This document shows positions 26,504 to 34,471 of a stretch of DNA of 64,000 nucleotides, piece after piece; the first letter of the stretch is position 1; each line of letters opens with the position of its first letter. The notes under the pieces were generated by a model, which worked only from the letters and a program-made list of their open reading frames with translations, ran no database searches and was not told where the DNA came from. A program made the translations under genes and the position numbers. The DNA comes from Rhodococcus sp. KBS0724 (GTDB lineage: Bacteria > Actinomycetota > Actinomycetes > Mycobacteriales > Mycobacteriaceae): positions 3,858,501-3,922,500 of the forward strand of contig NZ_VCBX02000001.1 in assembly GCF_005938745.2 (NCBI RefSeq), given 5' to 3'.

Positions 26504-27177
26504 CTAGCCTTCTCCCGAAACGGGAGGACAGCAACCATGCCCAGTAAGGCCACCAGTGGGGCTGTCCCCGGCGGCAAGAAGGTCGAAGTGCCCACCGCCA
26601 CACCGGCGCCGACGCACGCTGCAATCAACGTGATCTTCTCCTTCAACGCCGGCAGCACCAAAGCGACGATCACGACCGGAAACGCCGCGTCCAGTCCGAG
26701 CGTCGCCGGATCCTGGATCACCGAGCCGAGGATTCCGCCCGCCAAGGCGCCGAGTGGCCAGCAGATCGCGATACCGATTCCGCACAGCCAGAAAGCGGCT
26801 CGCTTTCCCACGAGAGTTGACGGAGCAGTGGCAATCGCCACGGATTCGTCATTGACCAGATGCGCACCCAGCATTCGTCGCCAGCCCTGACCAAGGATTG
26901 AGCCGACCGATAATCCGTACGCAAAATTCCGTGAATTGATCAGCAACCCGGCAAGAATCGCCGTGAGAGGACTCCCACCGGCAGCGATAATCCCGATAAA
27001 GAGAAACTCCGACGACGCCCCGAGCACCAGGATCGCCAGCGCAAGTAGCTGCCAGAGCGAGAACCCGGCGGATCCAGCGCTCACGCCATAGGACACTCCC
27101 ACTACTGCCACAGACGCGCAGATCAACACGGACACCCGGACGGTGTCCCGATCAAGTGTTCGCCATATAGAACGCAT
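26500..27177 (-). CDS. AzlC family branched-chain amino-acid exporter subunit
   Basis: A 225-residue membrane protein with about six segments. GVSYGVSAGSAGFSLWQLLALAILVLGASSEFLFIG is the AzlC start, and LLINSRNFAYGLSVGSIL then HLVNDESVAIATA follow the family pattern. With AzlD it would export branched-chain amino acids. ATG 27177 was chosen; the frame extends upstream over the divergent regulator but that part is antisense. It is divergent from an XRE-cupin regulator that probably controls it. Confidence 0.88.
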   Translation of the reverse strand: MRSIWRTLDRDTVRVSVLICASVAVVGVSYGVSAGSAGFSLWQLLALAILVLGASSEFLFIGIIAAGGSPLTAILAGLLINSRNFAYGLSVGSILGQGWRRMLGAHLVNDESVAIATAPSTLVGKRAAFWLCGIGIAICWPLGALAGGILGSVIQDPATLGLDAAFPVVIVALVLPALKEKITLIAACVGAGVAVGTSTFLPPGTAPLVALLGMVAVLPFREKAR

Positions 27178-27221
27178 GTATTCTATGTTGAACGAATTGA
27201 CACCGTTCGTCAAGGCGAACG
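27167..27221. promoter_or_regulatory. Two inverted repeats between azlC and its XRE regulator
   Basis: ATAGAA (27167-27172) and TTCTAT (27181-27186) pair around the azlC start codon. CGTTCG (27204-27209) and CGAACG (27216-27221) pair in the gap before the regulator ATG. One or both are likely binding sites for the divergent XRE-cupin protein. The gap between starts is only 64 bp. Confidence 0.5.
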
Positions 27222-27241
27222 AACGATCGGAGTATCGAACG

Positions 27242-27802
27242 ATGGTGAATGGCGACAGCACACCACAGCAACTGGTTGCGAAAGCGCTCAAGCGGGAGCG
27301 CAACCGGGCGGGACTGAGCATCTCCGAAGTCGCACGACGAGCCGACATCGCCAAATCGACACTCTCCCAACTCGAATCCGGTCTGGGAAACCCCAGCCTG
27401 GAAACGTTGTGGGCTCTCGGAAACGCGCTGGGCGTTCCGTTCTCGCAACTCGTCGACGCCCCGTCACAACCCGTCCAGCTGATTCGCGCCGGTGACGGGC
27501 CGGCAATTGCGTCGGCAACCGCGTCGTACATTGCAACACTTCTGGCTCCCAGCCCTCCGAATGCCCGCCGCGACCTCTACCGGATAGTCGCCGAGCCGGG
27601 TGAACCGCGCATCTCCACGCCGCACGCACGCGGAACGACCGAACACGTTGTCATCGGACATGGTCGAGCCGAAGTCGGACCGACTGCTGACCCTGTCGAA
27701 CTGGGCTCTGGTGACTACCTCTCGTACCCCGGCGACGAAGAACATATATTCCGCGCGCTCGAACCGGGCACAACCGCAATCCTGGTGTCCGAACATATCT
27801 GA
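27242..27802 (+). CDS. XRE family regulator with C-terminal cupin domain
   Basis: A 186-residue protein: an N-terminal helix-turn-helix (LKRERNRAGLSISEVARRADIAKSTLSQLESGLGNPSLETLWAL) and a cupin from about residue 110 (TPHARGTTEHVVIGHGRAEVG, then GSGDYLSYPGDEEHIFRA). This architecture is common in regulators of small-molecule metabolism where the cupin binds the effector. It is divergent from azlCD, whose expression it likely controls, perhaps in response to branched-chain amino acids. Start ATG 27242 (MVNGDS); an upstream extension overlaps azlC. Confidence 0.88.
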   Translation: MVNGDSTPQQLVAKALKRERNRAGLSISEVARRADIAKSTLSQLESGLGNPSLETLWALGNALGVPFSQLVDAPSQPVQLIRAGDGPAIASATASYIATLLAPSPPNARRDLYRIVAEPGEPRISTPHARGTTEHVVIGHGRAEVGPTADPVELGSGDYLSYPGDEEHIFRALEPGTTAILVSEHI

Positions 27803-27893
27803 GTGTCGTGCGATGACTTTTGCGGAAGTGGGAAGTCTATAAATCTAGGCAGTCCTTCTCGACTCGCCCGTACGGCTACCAGCAGGAGGAAGC

Positions 27894-28305
27894 ATGTCCG
27901 GATCCAGCATCGGGAGCATTTTGCTCTCCAGTACCAACCCAGATCGCCTGCGCGACTTGGTACGCGCAAGCATTCGCACCGAAAGTCGACCGCACACCCG
28001 GAGAACCCGGCTACGACGTCCTCGACTTCAACGGCTTCTACATGATGATCGACAAACGCGACGACATCGGCGACACCAACACAGAACCCGGCCGGATGTT
28101 CCTCAATATCGAAACAGACGATGCACGCGCAATTGCGGAGCGGATCGATGCACTCGGAGGAGCCTGGTTCGCCCCGCTCGAAGACCGTGACGGAAGTTGG
28201 TTTGCCACCGCGATCGACCCCGATGGCAACTACATTCAGATCATCGAGTTCAGTGAGGTGGCCCGCGCGGAGATGGAGTCGACTATGAGCGAGGACAAGA
28301 AATGA
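27894..28305 (+). pseudogene. VOC/glyoxalase-family gene interrupted by a +1 frameshift
   Basis: A VOC-fold gene whose frame breaks near 27957. ATG 27894 has AGGAGG 4 nt upstream and begins MSGSSIGSILLSSTNPDRLRD. After codon 21 the same family sequence continues one base later (WYAQAFAPKVDRTPGEPGYDVLDFNG), through GGAWFAPLEDRDGSWFATAIDPDGNYIQIIE to the stop at 28305. Removing one T of the TT at 27957-27958 restores an intact protein of about 136 residues. The downstream VOC gene starts inside its stop (ATGA). Either a real inactivating mutation or a sequencing error; no slippery heptamer is seen. Confidence 0.8.
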
Positions 28306-28682
28306 GCGCACTAGGAAGCACCAAAGCAATCAGCGGATTTTCTGTCGACGACATCGAAGCAGCGAAAAAATTCTACGGTGAAACCCTTGGACTGAAGGTC
28401 ACCGACGAGGAAATGGGAATTATCCGCCTACACCTGGCAGGTGGGACCGAAATACTCGTCTACCCCAAGCCGACTCATGAGCCTGCGTCGTACACGATCC
28501 TGAATTTCCTCGTGGACGATATCGACAGTGCGGTCGACGAACTGACCGGCCGCGGTGTGGAGTTCGTCAAATACGACGGATTCCCTCAGGAGGAGAACGG
28601 CATCATGCGAGGCAACGGACCCGACATCGCCTGGTTCACCGACCCGGCCGGCAACGTGATCTCCGTCCTGAAAGAATCCTGA
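28302..28682 (+). CDS. VOC superfamily (glyoxalase/bleomycin-resistance-like) protein
   Basis: A 126-residue single-domain VOC protein. It has two beta-alpha-beta-beta-beta repeats: SGFSVDDIEAAKKFYGETLGLKVTDEEMGIIRLHL and ILNFLVDDIDSAVDELTGRGVEFVKYDG, ending GPDIAWFTDPAGNVISVLKES. Metal-dependent isomerases, dioxygenases and antibiotic-binding proteins share this fold; no function can be assigned. ATG overlaps the end of the preceding VOC gene by 4 nt, so the two were a translationally coupled pair, and the frameshift in the first may affect the second. Confidence 0.9.
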   Translation: MSALGSTKAISGFSVDDIEAAKKFYGETLGLKVTDEEMGIIRLHLAGGTEILVYPKPTHEPASYTILNFLVDDIDSAVDELTGRGVEFVKYDGFPQEENGIMRGNGPDIAWFTDPAGNVISVLKES

Positions 28683-28702
28683 CGCGTCTTCACATCGAAC
28701 AA

Positions 28703-28861
28703 CTACCCGCTGAACAGTTGCGACTGGCGCTGTTCAGCGGTGTCGGCATTGGAACGTTCCGCCACCGAAGCGGTGCGTTCGGACGCCAATTCCTCTGCCG
28801 TTTTTTCGATCTCGGCCGACTCCGTCGCGCTGGAGTCGGAAAACAAATTCGATTCGTACAT
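28703..28861 (-). CDS. Possible small acidic protein (52 aa)
   Basis: A 52-residue open frame on the minus strand, starting ATG 28861 behind AAGGGTGGCAC. The sequence is hydrophilic and acidic (MYESNLFSDSSATESAEIEK, then TAEELASERTASVAERSN) and predicts mostly helix. No family is recognised. The stop region contains an inverted repeat (GCTGAACAG 28709-28717, CTGTTCAGC 28730-28738), which would make a hairpin at the end of both this frame and the VOC gene. Evidence is limited to a good ribosome site and composition. Confidence 0.45.
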   Translation of the reverse strand: MYESNLFSDSSATESAEIEKTAEELASERTASVAERSNADTAEQRQSQLFSG

Positions 28862-29094
28862 GTGCCACCCTTGTGATTTTCACCCGCCGCGATTTTCACC
28901 CTATTGCCGTAGTAAACAACACCTATCCGGAACGGATGACTCAGCGGTTCGTACACCAGTCTTGCACGCCATCCAACTACCGGAAAAAACGGTATCCACG
29001 GGTTGTCATCGAGCCCTCTCCGGAGGAGCGTGGAAAGTGATCGCACAGCGGGAGAAACAAACACGGATCGCGGCCCCACGATTCGCGAAATCCC
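28862..29094. other. Intergenic stretch without a supported gene
   Basis: Between the small acidic frame and the repeat upstream of 29161 I find no convincing coding sequence. Near 28875-28900 the block GATTTTCACCC occurs twice (a direct repeat, reading GGGTGAAAATC on the minus strand), perhaps part of the minus-strand promoter. Confidence 0.6.
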
Positions 29095-29134
29095 ATGTCG
29101 ATCGGACTATGTCGATCGGATCATGTCGATCGGA
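29095..29134 (+). repeat. Three direct repeats, 14-bp period, upstream of a small membrane-protein gene
   Basis: The 12-mer atgtcgatcgga occurs at 29095-29106, 29109-29120 and 29123-29134, separated by 2 nt each. The core contains the palindrome cgatcg. The array ends 27 nt before ATG 29161, where a regulator-binding array could lie. Confidence 0.8.
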
Positions 29135-29160
29135 TCGGCAAAGGAAGCCAGGGAGGAATC

Positions 29161-29289
29161 ATGTTGGGAATTGCACTCGGTCTCGGCGGAGCCGCGATCG
29201 GGATCGGGATCGCCGTACTCGGAGCGGGGATCGGAATCCTGCTCAGCGACGCAACGATCAAGACAGACAGACGTGATCTCACCACGTGA
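29161..29289 (+). CDS. Small membrane-segment frame ending in an S74-like cleavage motif
   Basis: A 42-residue frame behind the strong ribosome site AGGAGGAATC. It is a glycine/isoleucine-rich hydrophobic helix (about residues 3-28) followed by LLSDATIKTDRRDLTT and a stop. The SDxxIKTD sequence resembles the start of the peptidase-S74 (endosialidase-type intramolecular chaperone) domain, where autocleavage occurs before the serine. The matching body of that domain lies just downstream in another frame (29290-29716), so this is probably the 5' part of one ancestral gene broken by frameshift. Confidence 0.6.
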   Translation: MLGIALGLGGAAIGIGIAVLGAGIGILLSDATIKTDRRDLTT

Positions 29290-29716
29290 CACCACGGTCG
29301 CCGACGCTCGCGCACGAACCCGTGCTCGGGCCAGCATCCGCCACCCCGTGCGATGGGTTGGCTCACACCTCGGGCACAGACGCGGCGTCACTGCCGCGGC
29401 ACCCGAACCTACAAGCACACAAGAGGTACTGGACCGACTCTGCCGGCTTCAGATCAGCACCTGGACTTACGGTTTCGATCACGAATCCGTCCGTCACCTC
29501 GGGCCGATGGCGCAAGACTTCGCAGCGGCATTCGGACTGGGCGCGAATGACCGGCACATCGACGCCGTCGACGCCAACGGAGTGTGCATGGCAAGCATCC
29601 AAGCGCTGCAGAAACGCATAGCTGCGCTGGAAGCCGAACTAGCCCGCGCCACGGCCGGCGCCGCAGCGGTCTCAGCGCCGCCAACAGAGAAGAAGGGTTC
29701 GAATAACAATCAATAA
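29290..29716 (+). pseudogene. Peptidase S74-like (intramolecular chaperone) domain fragment
   Basis: This open frame, shifted relative to 29161, carries EVLDRLCRLQISTWTYGFDHESVRHLGPMAQDFAAAFGLG, then DDxxI-like DRHIDAVDANGVCMASIQALQKRIAALEAEL, the usual body of S74 domains with a terminal coiled helix. In that family the region follows SDxxLKxDI directly. Here about 40 codons of unconvincing sequence lie in between, and no good start exists for this frame (a GTG at 29273 lacks a ribosome site). A broken gene is the simplest reading; recoding is possible but unsupported. Confidence 0.55.
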
Positions 29717-29805
29717 CGAAATCGCCGTCTCCTCCTGAGGAAATGCTATTCTCCATTTAGAGAGTTTCATACTCTTGATAGTGACCGCAGGCCGAGAGGG
29801 CGAAC

Positions 29806-30945
29806 ATGCTGTTGGAGACAACTCCCGACCAAGACTTCTTCCGCGACACCACAGCCCGATTCCTGAGCAGCCAGGTGCCAAGTTCAACTCTGCGACTCCT
29901 GCGCGACAACCCAGCGGGATACGACGCCGAGTACTGGCGTCGCGGCGCAGAACTCGGTTGGACCAGTCTGCTCGTGGACGAAGCACACGGCGGCGGAACG
30001 ATCAGCGAACGCGGACTCGTCGACCTCACCCTTGTCGCGTATGAGTTCGGCCGCACCGCTGCACCTGGCCCACTCACCCCGACCAACGTCGTCGCCGCAC
30101 TTCTGAGCAACTACTCCAGCGAGGGCACAGACCAAGTACTTGCTCAGCTCCTGTCCGGAACTTCCACCGCAGCATGGTGTTTCACGGAGCCGCAAGCGAA
30201 CAGCCTCGTGAGCAGCCCACCACTGGAGATTCGCGTCGAGGGCAACGACGTAGTGGTATCCGGCGTCAAACGCCCGGTCGAAGCTGCCCAGACCGCAGAT
30301 ATCCTCCTGGTAACCGGCCAGAGCGGCGATTCCGGCGCGCAAGTCCTGATGCCCGTCAACACAGCGGGCGTGCACGTAAAACCTTTGCGATCAATCGATC
30401 TGACACGGCGCTACGCCGAGGTGACGTTCGACAACGTGCGGCTCCCCCGGAGTTCCATGATCGGCGACGCAGCGGATGCAGCACGTGACATCGAGCGTTC
30501 ACGACAACTCGCGATCGTGCTCAGTTGCGCCGAGTCCGTCGGCGCCATGCACGCCGCCTTCGACCTCACCGTCGCGTGGGCCTTCGACCGATACTCGTTC
30601 GGACGCCCACTGGCCTCGTACCAAGAACTCAAACACCGCTTCGCCGATATGAAGACCTGGCTCGAAGCCAGCCACGGTCTTGCCGACGCCGCGGCCGCCG
30701 CAGTTGCGGCCGACAGCCCGGACTCCGCTGAACTCACCAGCGCCGCACACGCATACATCGGTGATCGGGGCGGCGAGCTACTTCAGGATTGTGTACAGAT
30801 CCACGGCGGAATCGGTGTGACATTCGAACACGACCTGCACCTGTTCATGCGGCGAGCCGCGGCGAACCGGTCCAGCTACGGCACTCCCGCCGAGCACCGT
30901 CAATTGATCGCCGCCATCGCCATACGTCAGGAGAGCATCCGATGA
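29806..30945 (+). CDS. Acyl-CoA dehydrogenase, subunit 1 (FadE-like)
   Basis: A 379-residue acyl-CoA dehydrogenase-fold protein. The start TTPDQDFFRDTTARFLSSQVP and the FAD-side C-terminal SFGRPLASYQELKHRFADMKTWLEAS, then GGIGVTFEHDLHLFMRRA, are typical. The middle beta domain is divergent (no clear T-E-P-x-x-GSD). In actinobacterial steroid and side-chain pathways such paired genes encode the two different subunits of a heteromeric enzyme, and the next gene overlaps this one by 4 nt, supporting that reading. A short repeat AGAGT-N5-ACTCT at 29761-29775 lies in the promoter region. Substrate unknown. Confidence 0.88.
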   Translation: MLLETTPDQDFFRDTTARFLSSQVPSSTLRLLRDNPAGYDAEYWRRGAELGWTSLLVDEAHGGGTISERGLVDLTLVAYEFGRTAAPGPLTPTNVVAALLSNYSSEGTDQVLAQLLSGTSTAAWCFTEPQANSLVSSPPLEIRVEGNDVVVSGVKRPVEAAQTADILLVTGQSGDSGAQVLMPVNTAGVHVKPLRSIDLTRRYAEVTFDNVRLPRSSMIGDAADAARDIERSRQLAIVLSCAESVGAMHAAFDLTVAWAFDRYSFGRPLASYQELKHRFADMKTWLEASHGLADAAAAAVAADSPDSAELTSAAHAYIGDRGGELLQDCVQIHGGIGVTFEHDLHLFMRRAAANRSSYGTPAEHRQLIAAIAIRQESIR

Positions 30946-32222
30946 GCACCCAGACTGTCGTGGACATGGAATCGGTAGAGCACTTCCGCACTCGTGCCCG
31001 CGACTGGATCCGCGACAATCTCGGCCCCACCGACCCGAAGGCGAACATCGGCGTCATGCGTGCCGAGGGACCCGACGAAGACGAACTCGCCTACGTCGCG
31101 GAGCAACGTGCACTTCAGCGACGACTGTTCGACGCAGGCCTTGCCGGGATCTGCTTTCCCCGGGAGTACGGCGGGCAGGGCCTCACTCGCGCTCACCAGC
31201 GGGCATTGAACGAGGAACTCGCCGGTTACGCATACGCCGAACGATTGCAATCTCCGACATTTGTGCCGTGCGCCGCAGTGCTTCTCGAATTCGGCACCGA
31301 AGAACAGAAGCAGCGCCACATCCCCGCCATCTTGAAGGGCGAGGAGATCTGGATGCAAATGCTCTCCGAGCCGAGTGGCGGCTCCGACGTTGCCGGTGCG
31401 GTCACTTCCGCTGTTCGAGACGGCGACGACTGGGTTCTGAACGGATCGAAGATCTGGACTACCGGTGCATGGTGGTCCGATTGGGCTCTGTGCCTGGCCA
31501 GAACAAACTGGGACGTACCCAAGCATCGCGGCCTGACCGTGTTCATGGTGCCGCTCGATTGCGTCGGCATGGAAGTGAACCGCATCGAGTTGCTCAGTGG
31601 CTCGCGCGAATTCTGTCAAGAGTTCATGACCGACGTCAGGGTTCCGGACAGTGACCGAATCGGCGAAATCAACGACGGCTGGACCGTCGGCACACGCTGG
31701 ATGTTCCACGAACGAATGCTGTCGAATTCCCCGTACGCGACCATGGCCGCGGGCAGCACACAACGAGGAACCAAGATGCCGGAACTGCTTGCCGTCGCGC
31801 GCGATGCGGGACGATTGAACGACCCCGTCAGCCGTGATCTCATCGGTGAGGCACGGATGCTGGAGCTGGCCAACAACGCGTTACAGCATCGAGTTGTCCA
31901 GGGCATCACCACCGGCGTCATGTCAGATCAGGCCGCGAGTATCGCCCGATTAATGGCCGGTCTGATGTCTACCCGGTTGGTGACGATCATCTACGAGTTC
32001 ACCGGACCTGCCGGGGCCGCATGGGACGACGACGACGGTACAGTCGGCGACTGCGCCACGGACTATCTCGGTCAACAGGTATGGTGCATCGCCGGCGGGA
32101 CCACCGAAATGGCTCGCAACGCCATCAGCGAGCGAGTCCTCGGTATGCCGCGTGAACGCACGCACGAGCAGAACATCGCCTTCCGGGACATCCCGAAGAG
32201 CCGATCAACTTCTGGCAGTTAG
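30942..32222 (+). CDS. Acyl-CoA dehydrogenase, subunit 2 (FadE-like)
   Basis: A 426-residue acyl-CoA dehydrogenase. It carries QMLSEPSGGSDVAGAVTSAVRDGDDWVLNGSKIWTTGA (FAD and substrate contacts), a helical C-terminus with YLGQQVWCIAGGTTEMARNAISERVLGMPRE. ATG 30942 overlaps the stop of the first subunit as ATGA; the longer upstream frame belongs to the neighbour. With subunit 1 it would form an alpha/beta enzyme for beta-oxidation of a bulky acyl-CoA (inference from paralogous pairs). The 3' end overlaps the convergent GGDEF gene by 18 nt. Confidence 0.92.
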   Translation: MSTQTVVDMESVEHFRTRARDWIRDNLGPTDPKANIGVMRAEGPDEDELAYVAEQRALQRRLFDAGLAGICFPREYGGQGLTRAHQRALNEELAGYAYAERLQSPTFVPCAAVLLEFGTEEQKQRHIPAILKGEEIWMQMLSEPSGGSDVAGAVTSAVRDGDDWVLNGSKIWTTGAWWSDWALCLARTNWDVPKHRGLTVFMVPLDCVGMEVNRIELLSGSREFCQEFMTDVRVPDSDRIGEINDGWTVGTRWMFHERMLSNSPYATMAAGSTQRGTKMPELLAVARDAGRLNDPVSRDLIGEARMLELANNALQHRVVQGITTGVMSDQAASIARLMAGLMSTRLVTIIYEFTGPAGAAWDDDDGTVGDCATDYLGQQVWCIAGGTTEMARNAISERVLGMPRERTHEQNIAFRDIPKSRSTSGS

Positions 32223-33605
32223 AGACACGGTGCAGTTGCGGTCGAACTTCTTTGCCAGATACAGCGCTTCGTCGGCGCAATCGATCATGCCGGCCACGTC
32301 GGCGTCACCGTTTGGCGAACACGCCACACCGATACTGACAGTCGGACCGAGTTCTCCGAGCGTTGTCATCGATTGCTCCTGCTGCGCCTCGCGAATTATT
32401 TCTGCTGTTCGCGTTGCCTCGTCGAGATCCGTGTCGATCAACAGCACGACGAACTCCTCACCGCCCAGGCGTGCAAACAGTGCAGTGTGATCAAGATGGC
32501 GCCGCACTTGATCTGCAAAGGCAACAAGGACGGTGTCCCCGGTCCGATGGCCCAAAGTGTCGTTGACCTTCTTGAAGTGGTCAAGGTCCATCATCAGGAC
32601 GCTCACCGGCAGGCCAGACTGGAGGGATTCGATGGCATCGGTACTTTTGCGCATGAATTCGTCGCGGCGAAGCGCTCCAGTCAGATCGTCGAGCATCACA
32701 GCTTCGGTCAGAGCATCGAGAGCGCGTCGACGTTCATAGATCACGCAGGCAACCGCGATCGGTGCGGTTGCCAACAGCGCCAAGCCGATCCGCACGGAAG
32801 CACTGACAGCGGACAACCCTTCGACAGCGGTTCCCAGATGCCCGTCGGCGGTCAAGACCAACGTACATACGGTCGAAATGGCTGTCATCAGTGACGTGAC
32901 GAAGACATTGGTCAGTAGTGCCGCCGTGACAAGTGCAGGCATAGCAAACGCAATTGCCCCGGCACCACCAATGACCCATTCGAGCAGAATGCAGACTCCT
33001 AACAACACTGCCGGAATCACGGACAGGCCAAGGATCCTGGCCGAGGCCTCAGGGTCTCGGTCCTCCTGTCGAAGTGACGGGAAGGTCAGTACCAGCGGAA
33101 CAATTGTCATGTAGTTGACGAGGTTGCCCGAGAACCAGAGAATCCAACCTGCCGACCACGTGCCGCCGAACAGGACCACGTTCGCGGCGCCGCCGACGCA
33201 TCCTGTAATCGCCGCAGCAACCATGGTCATGGATACGAGGTAAACCACCGACCGGATACTCGAAAGCTGCCGGTCTTCCATTCCGACCCATCGAAAGGCG
33301 TAGAACCCTCCCACAACGCCGATCATGTTGCTGGCGCCGAGCCACAGAGCTGACTCGAACGAAGCGCCGGTGACAAGATCGGCGGCAAGATAACCGCCTA
33401 CCGCACACACCCACATGGGAACAGTTGCCAAACGTGGGGCACGAACAAGCAGGCCGAGTAGCAACGCATTTGTCGGCCAGAACACGGCGAGGGTCCCGGG
33501 AAGCCTACTGAGAATCCCGACCAGGCACGCCACAAAAACAATGACACCGATCAGCAGGCTGTGTCGCAGCGCCGCAGTTGACGTCGACTTTTCTACCGCA
33601 AACAA
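32205..33605 (-). CDS. MASE1-type membrane sensor GGDEF diguanylate cyclase
   Basis: A 466-residue protein. The N-terminal about 290 residues contain eight or so membrane segments that resemble MASE1 (PGTLAVFWPTNALLLGLLVRAP, then LWLGASNMIGVVGGFYAFRW, FSGNLVNYMTIVPLVLTF). The C-terminal GGDEF domain shows DDLTGALRRDEF, D-x-DHFKKVNDTLGHRTGD and GGEEF near residue 381, so it is probably active for c-di-GMP. At the I-site position the sequence is not RxxD. It is the second GGDEF protein of the window. Start ATG 33605; a 113-bp gap with no gene separates it from bioD. Confidence 0.9.
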   Translation of the reverse strand: MFAVEKSTSTAALRHSLLIGVIVFVACLVGILSRLPGTLAVFWPTNALLLGLLVRAPRLATVPMWVCAVGGYLAADLVTGASFESALWLGASNMIGVVGGFYAFRWVGMEDRQLSSIRSVVYLVSMTMVAAAITGCVGGAANVVLFGGTWSAGWILWFSGNLVNYMTIVPLVLTFPSLRQEDRDPEASARILGLSVIPAVLLGVCILLEWVIGGAGAIAFAMPALVTAALLTNVFVTSLMTAISTVCTLVLTADGHLGTAVEGLSAVSASVRIGLALLATAPIAVACVIYERRRALDALTEAVMLDDLTGALRRDEFMRKSTDAIESLQSGLPVSVLMMDLDHFKKVNDTLGHRTGDTVLVAFADQVRRHLDHTALFARLGGEEFVVLLIDTDLDEATRTAEIIREAQQEQSMTTLGELGPTVSIGVACSPNGDADVAGMIDCADEALYLAKKFDRNCTVSLTARS

Positions 33606-33718
33606 CTACACACCTGGTCTCCTTGGATCAGTCGTGACAGGCGATCGAACCTCCTACACAAAATCCCCGCCTAGAGAACAGGCGAATTGCGCTAATTATC
33701 CCTTTCGTAGCGATCTAA

Positions 33719-34471
33719 TCAATGACATTCGTCGTTACATTGATTGCGCGATCCAGTAGCGACACCGTAGTCGGTCTGGTCCCGAGAGATGAACTGGTCG
33801 ATCTGCGCATCAAGACCCTTCTTTGCCAGGCGCAAGAATTCCTCGGGAGTTACCCCGCCACTGCCGGCAGGCATCGATCCAAGCAACGGAACTCCGGTCA
33901 CTGATTCCAGATCCTCTTGGTTGCATCGCTCGGCCAGGCCAGGTTCATCCGGCCACGACCCGATCACCAGTCCGGAGCACCGAACACCTCGGTGCTTCAG
34001 TGCTTCCACACTGAGCGCGCAGTGGTTGAGCGTTCCCAACCCAGCAGCAGCAACCAGAACGGCAGGAACCTCGAGTTTCGCTGCGACATCGCGCACGGTG
34101 AAATTGTCGACGCCGAGGCGAACCAGCACTCCGCCGGCACCTTCGATCAGTGTCAGGTCGTGAGTGGCATCCAATTCTCGGGCACGGGCCACCACAGCGT
34201 CCATGGTCAACATCGGAAGGCCGCTACGGCGCGCGGCGGTGTCGGGCGCCAAGGGATCGGGGTAGCGCGCCAATTCGGCCAACGTGACGCCGCCGCCAGT
34301 CAGACGATCGATGTCGGCCAGGTCGCCGGGTTCACCGAGTTCGACGCCGGTCTGCGCCGGCTTGAGGACGGCAACCGAGCGACCGGACTGCAGCGCCAGC
34401 GACGCCAATGCTGCCGTCACCACGGTCTTTCCGACGTCCGTTGACGTCCCCGTCACTACAAGAATGCTCAT
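33719..34471 (-). CDS. bioD: Dethiobiotin synthetase
   Basis: A 250-residue ATP-dependent carboxylase that closes the ureido ring of dethiobiotin from DAPA, CO2 and ATP. The P-loop [21 protein letters not shown] is at the start, [23 protein letters not shown] and [22 protein letters not shown] follow the family. The start ATG 34471 overlaps the bioF stop as ATGA; an upstream extension belongs to bioF. It is transcribed bioF-bioD from the BioQ-controlled promoter shared with bioA. The C-terminal tail is extended with a His/Cys-bearing end. Confidence 0.96.
   Translation of the reverse strand: MSILVVTGTSTDVGKTVVTAALASLALQSGRSVAVLKPAQTGVELGEPGDLADIDRLTGGGVTLAELARYPDPLAPDTAARRSGLPMLTMDAVVARARELDATHDLTLIEGAGGVLVRLGVDNFTVRDVAAKLEVPAVLVAAAGLGTLNHCALSVEALKHRGVRCSGLVIGSWPDEPGLAERCNQEDLESVTGVPLLGSMPAGSGGVTPEEFLRLAKKGLDAQIDQFISRDQTDYGVATGSRNQCNDECH

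Noticed and set aside
28690..29079. A 129-codon minus-strand frame in the gap after the VOC pair
   Set aside because: Poor composition and no ribosome site; the 52-residue frame in another register is the better, still uncertain, candidate.
29095..29134. CRISPR-like array
   Set aside because: Only three 12-bp units with 2-nt spacers; no variable spacers and no cas genes.
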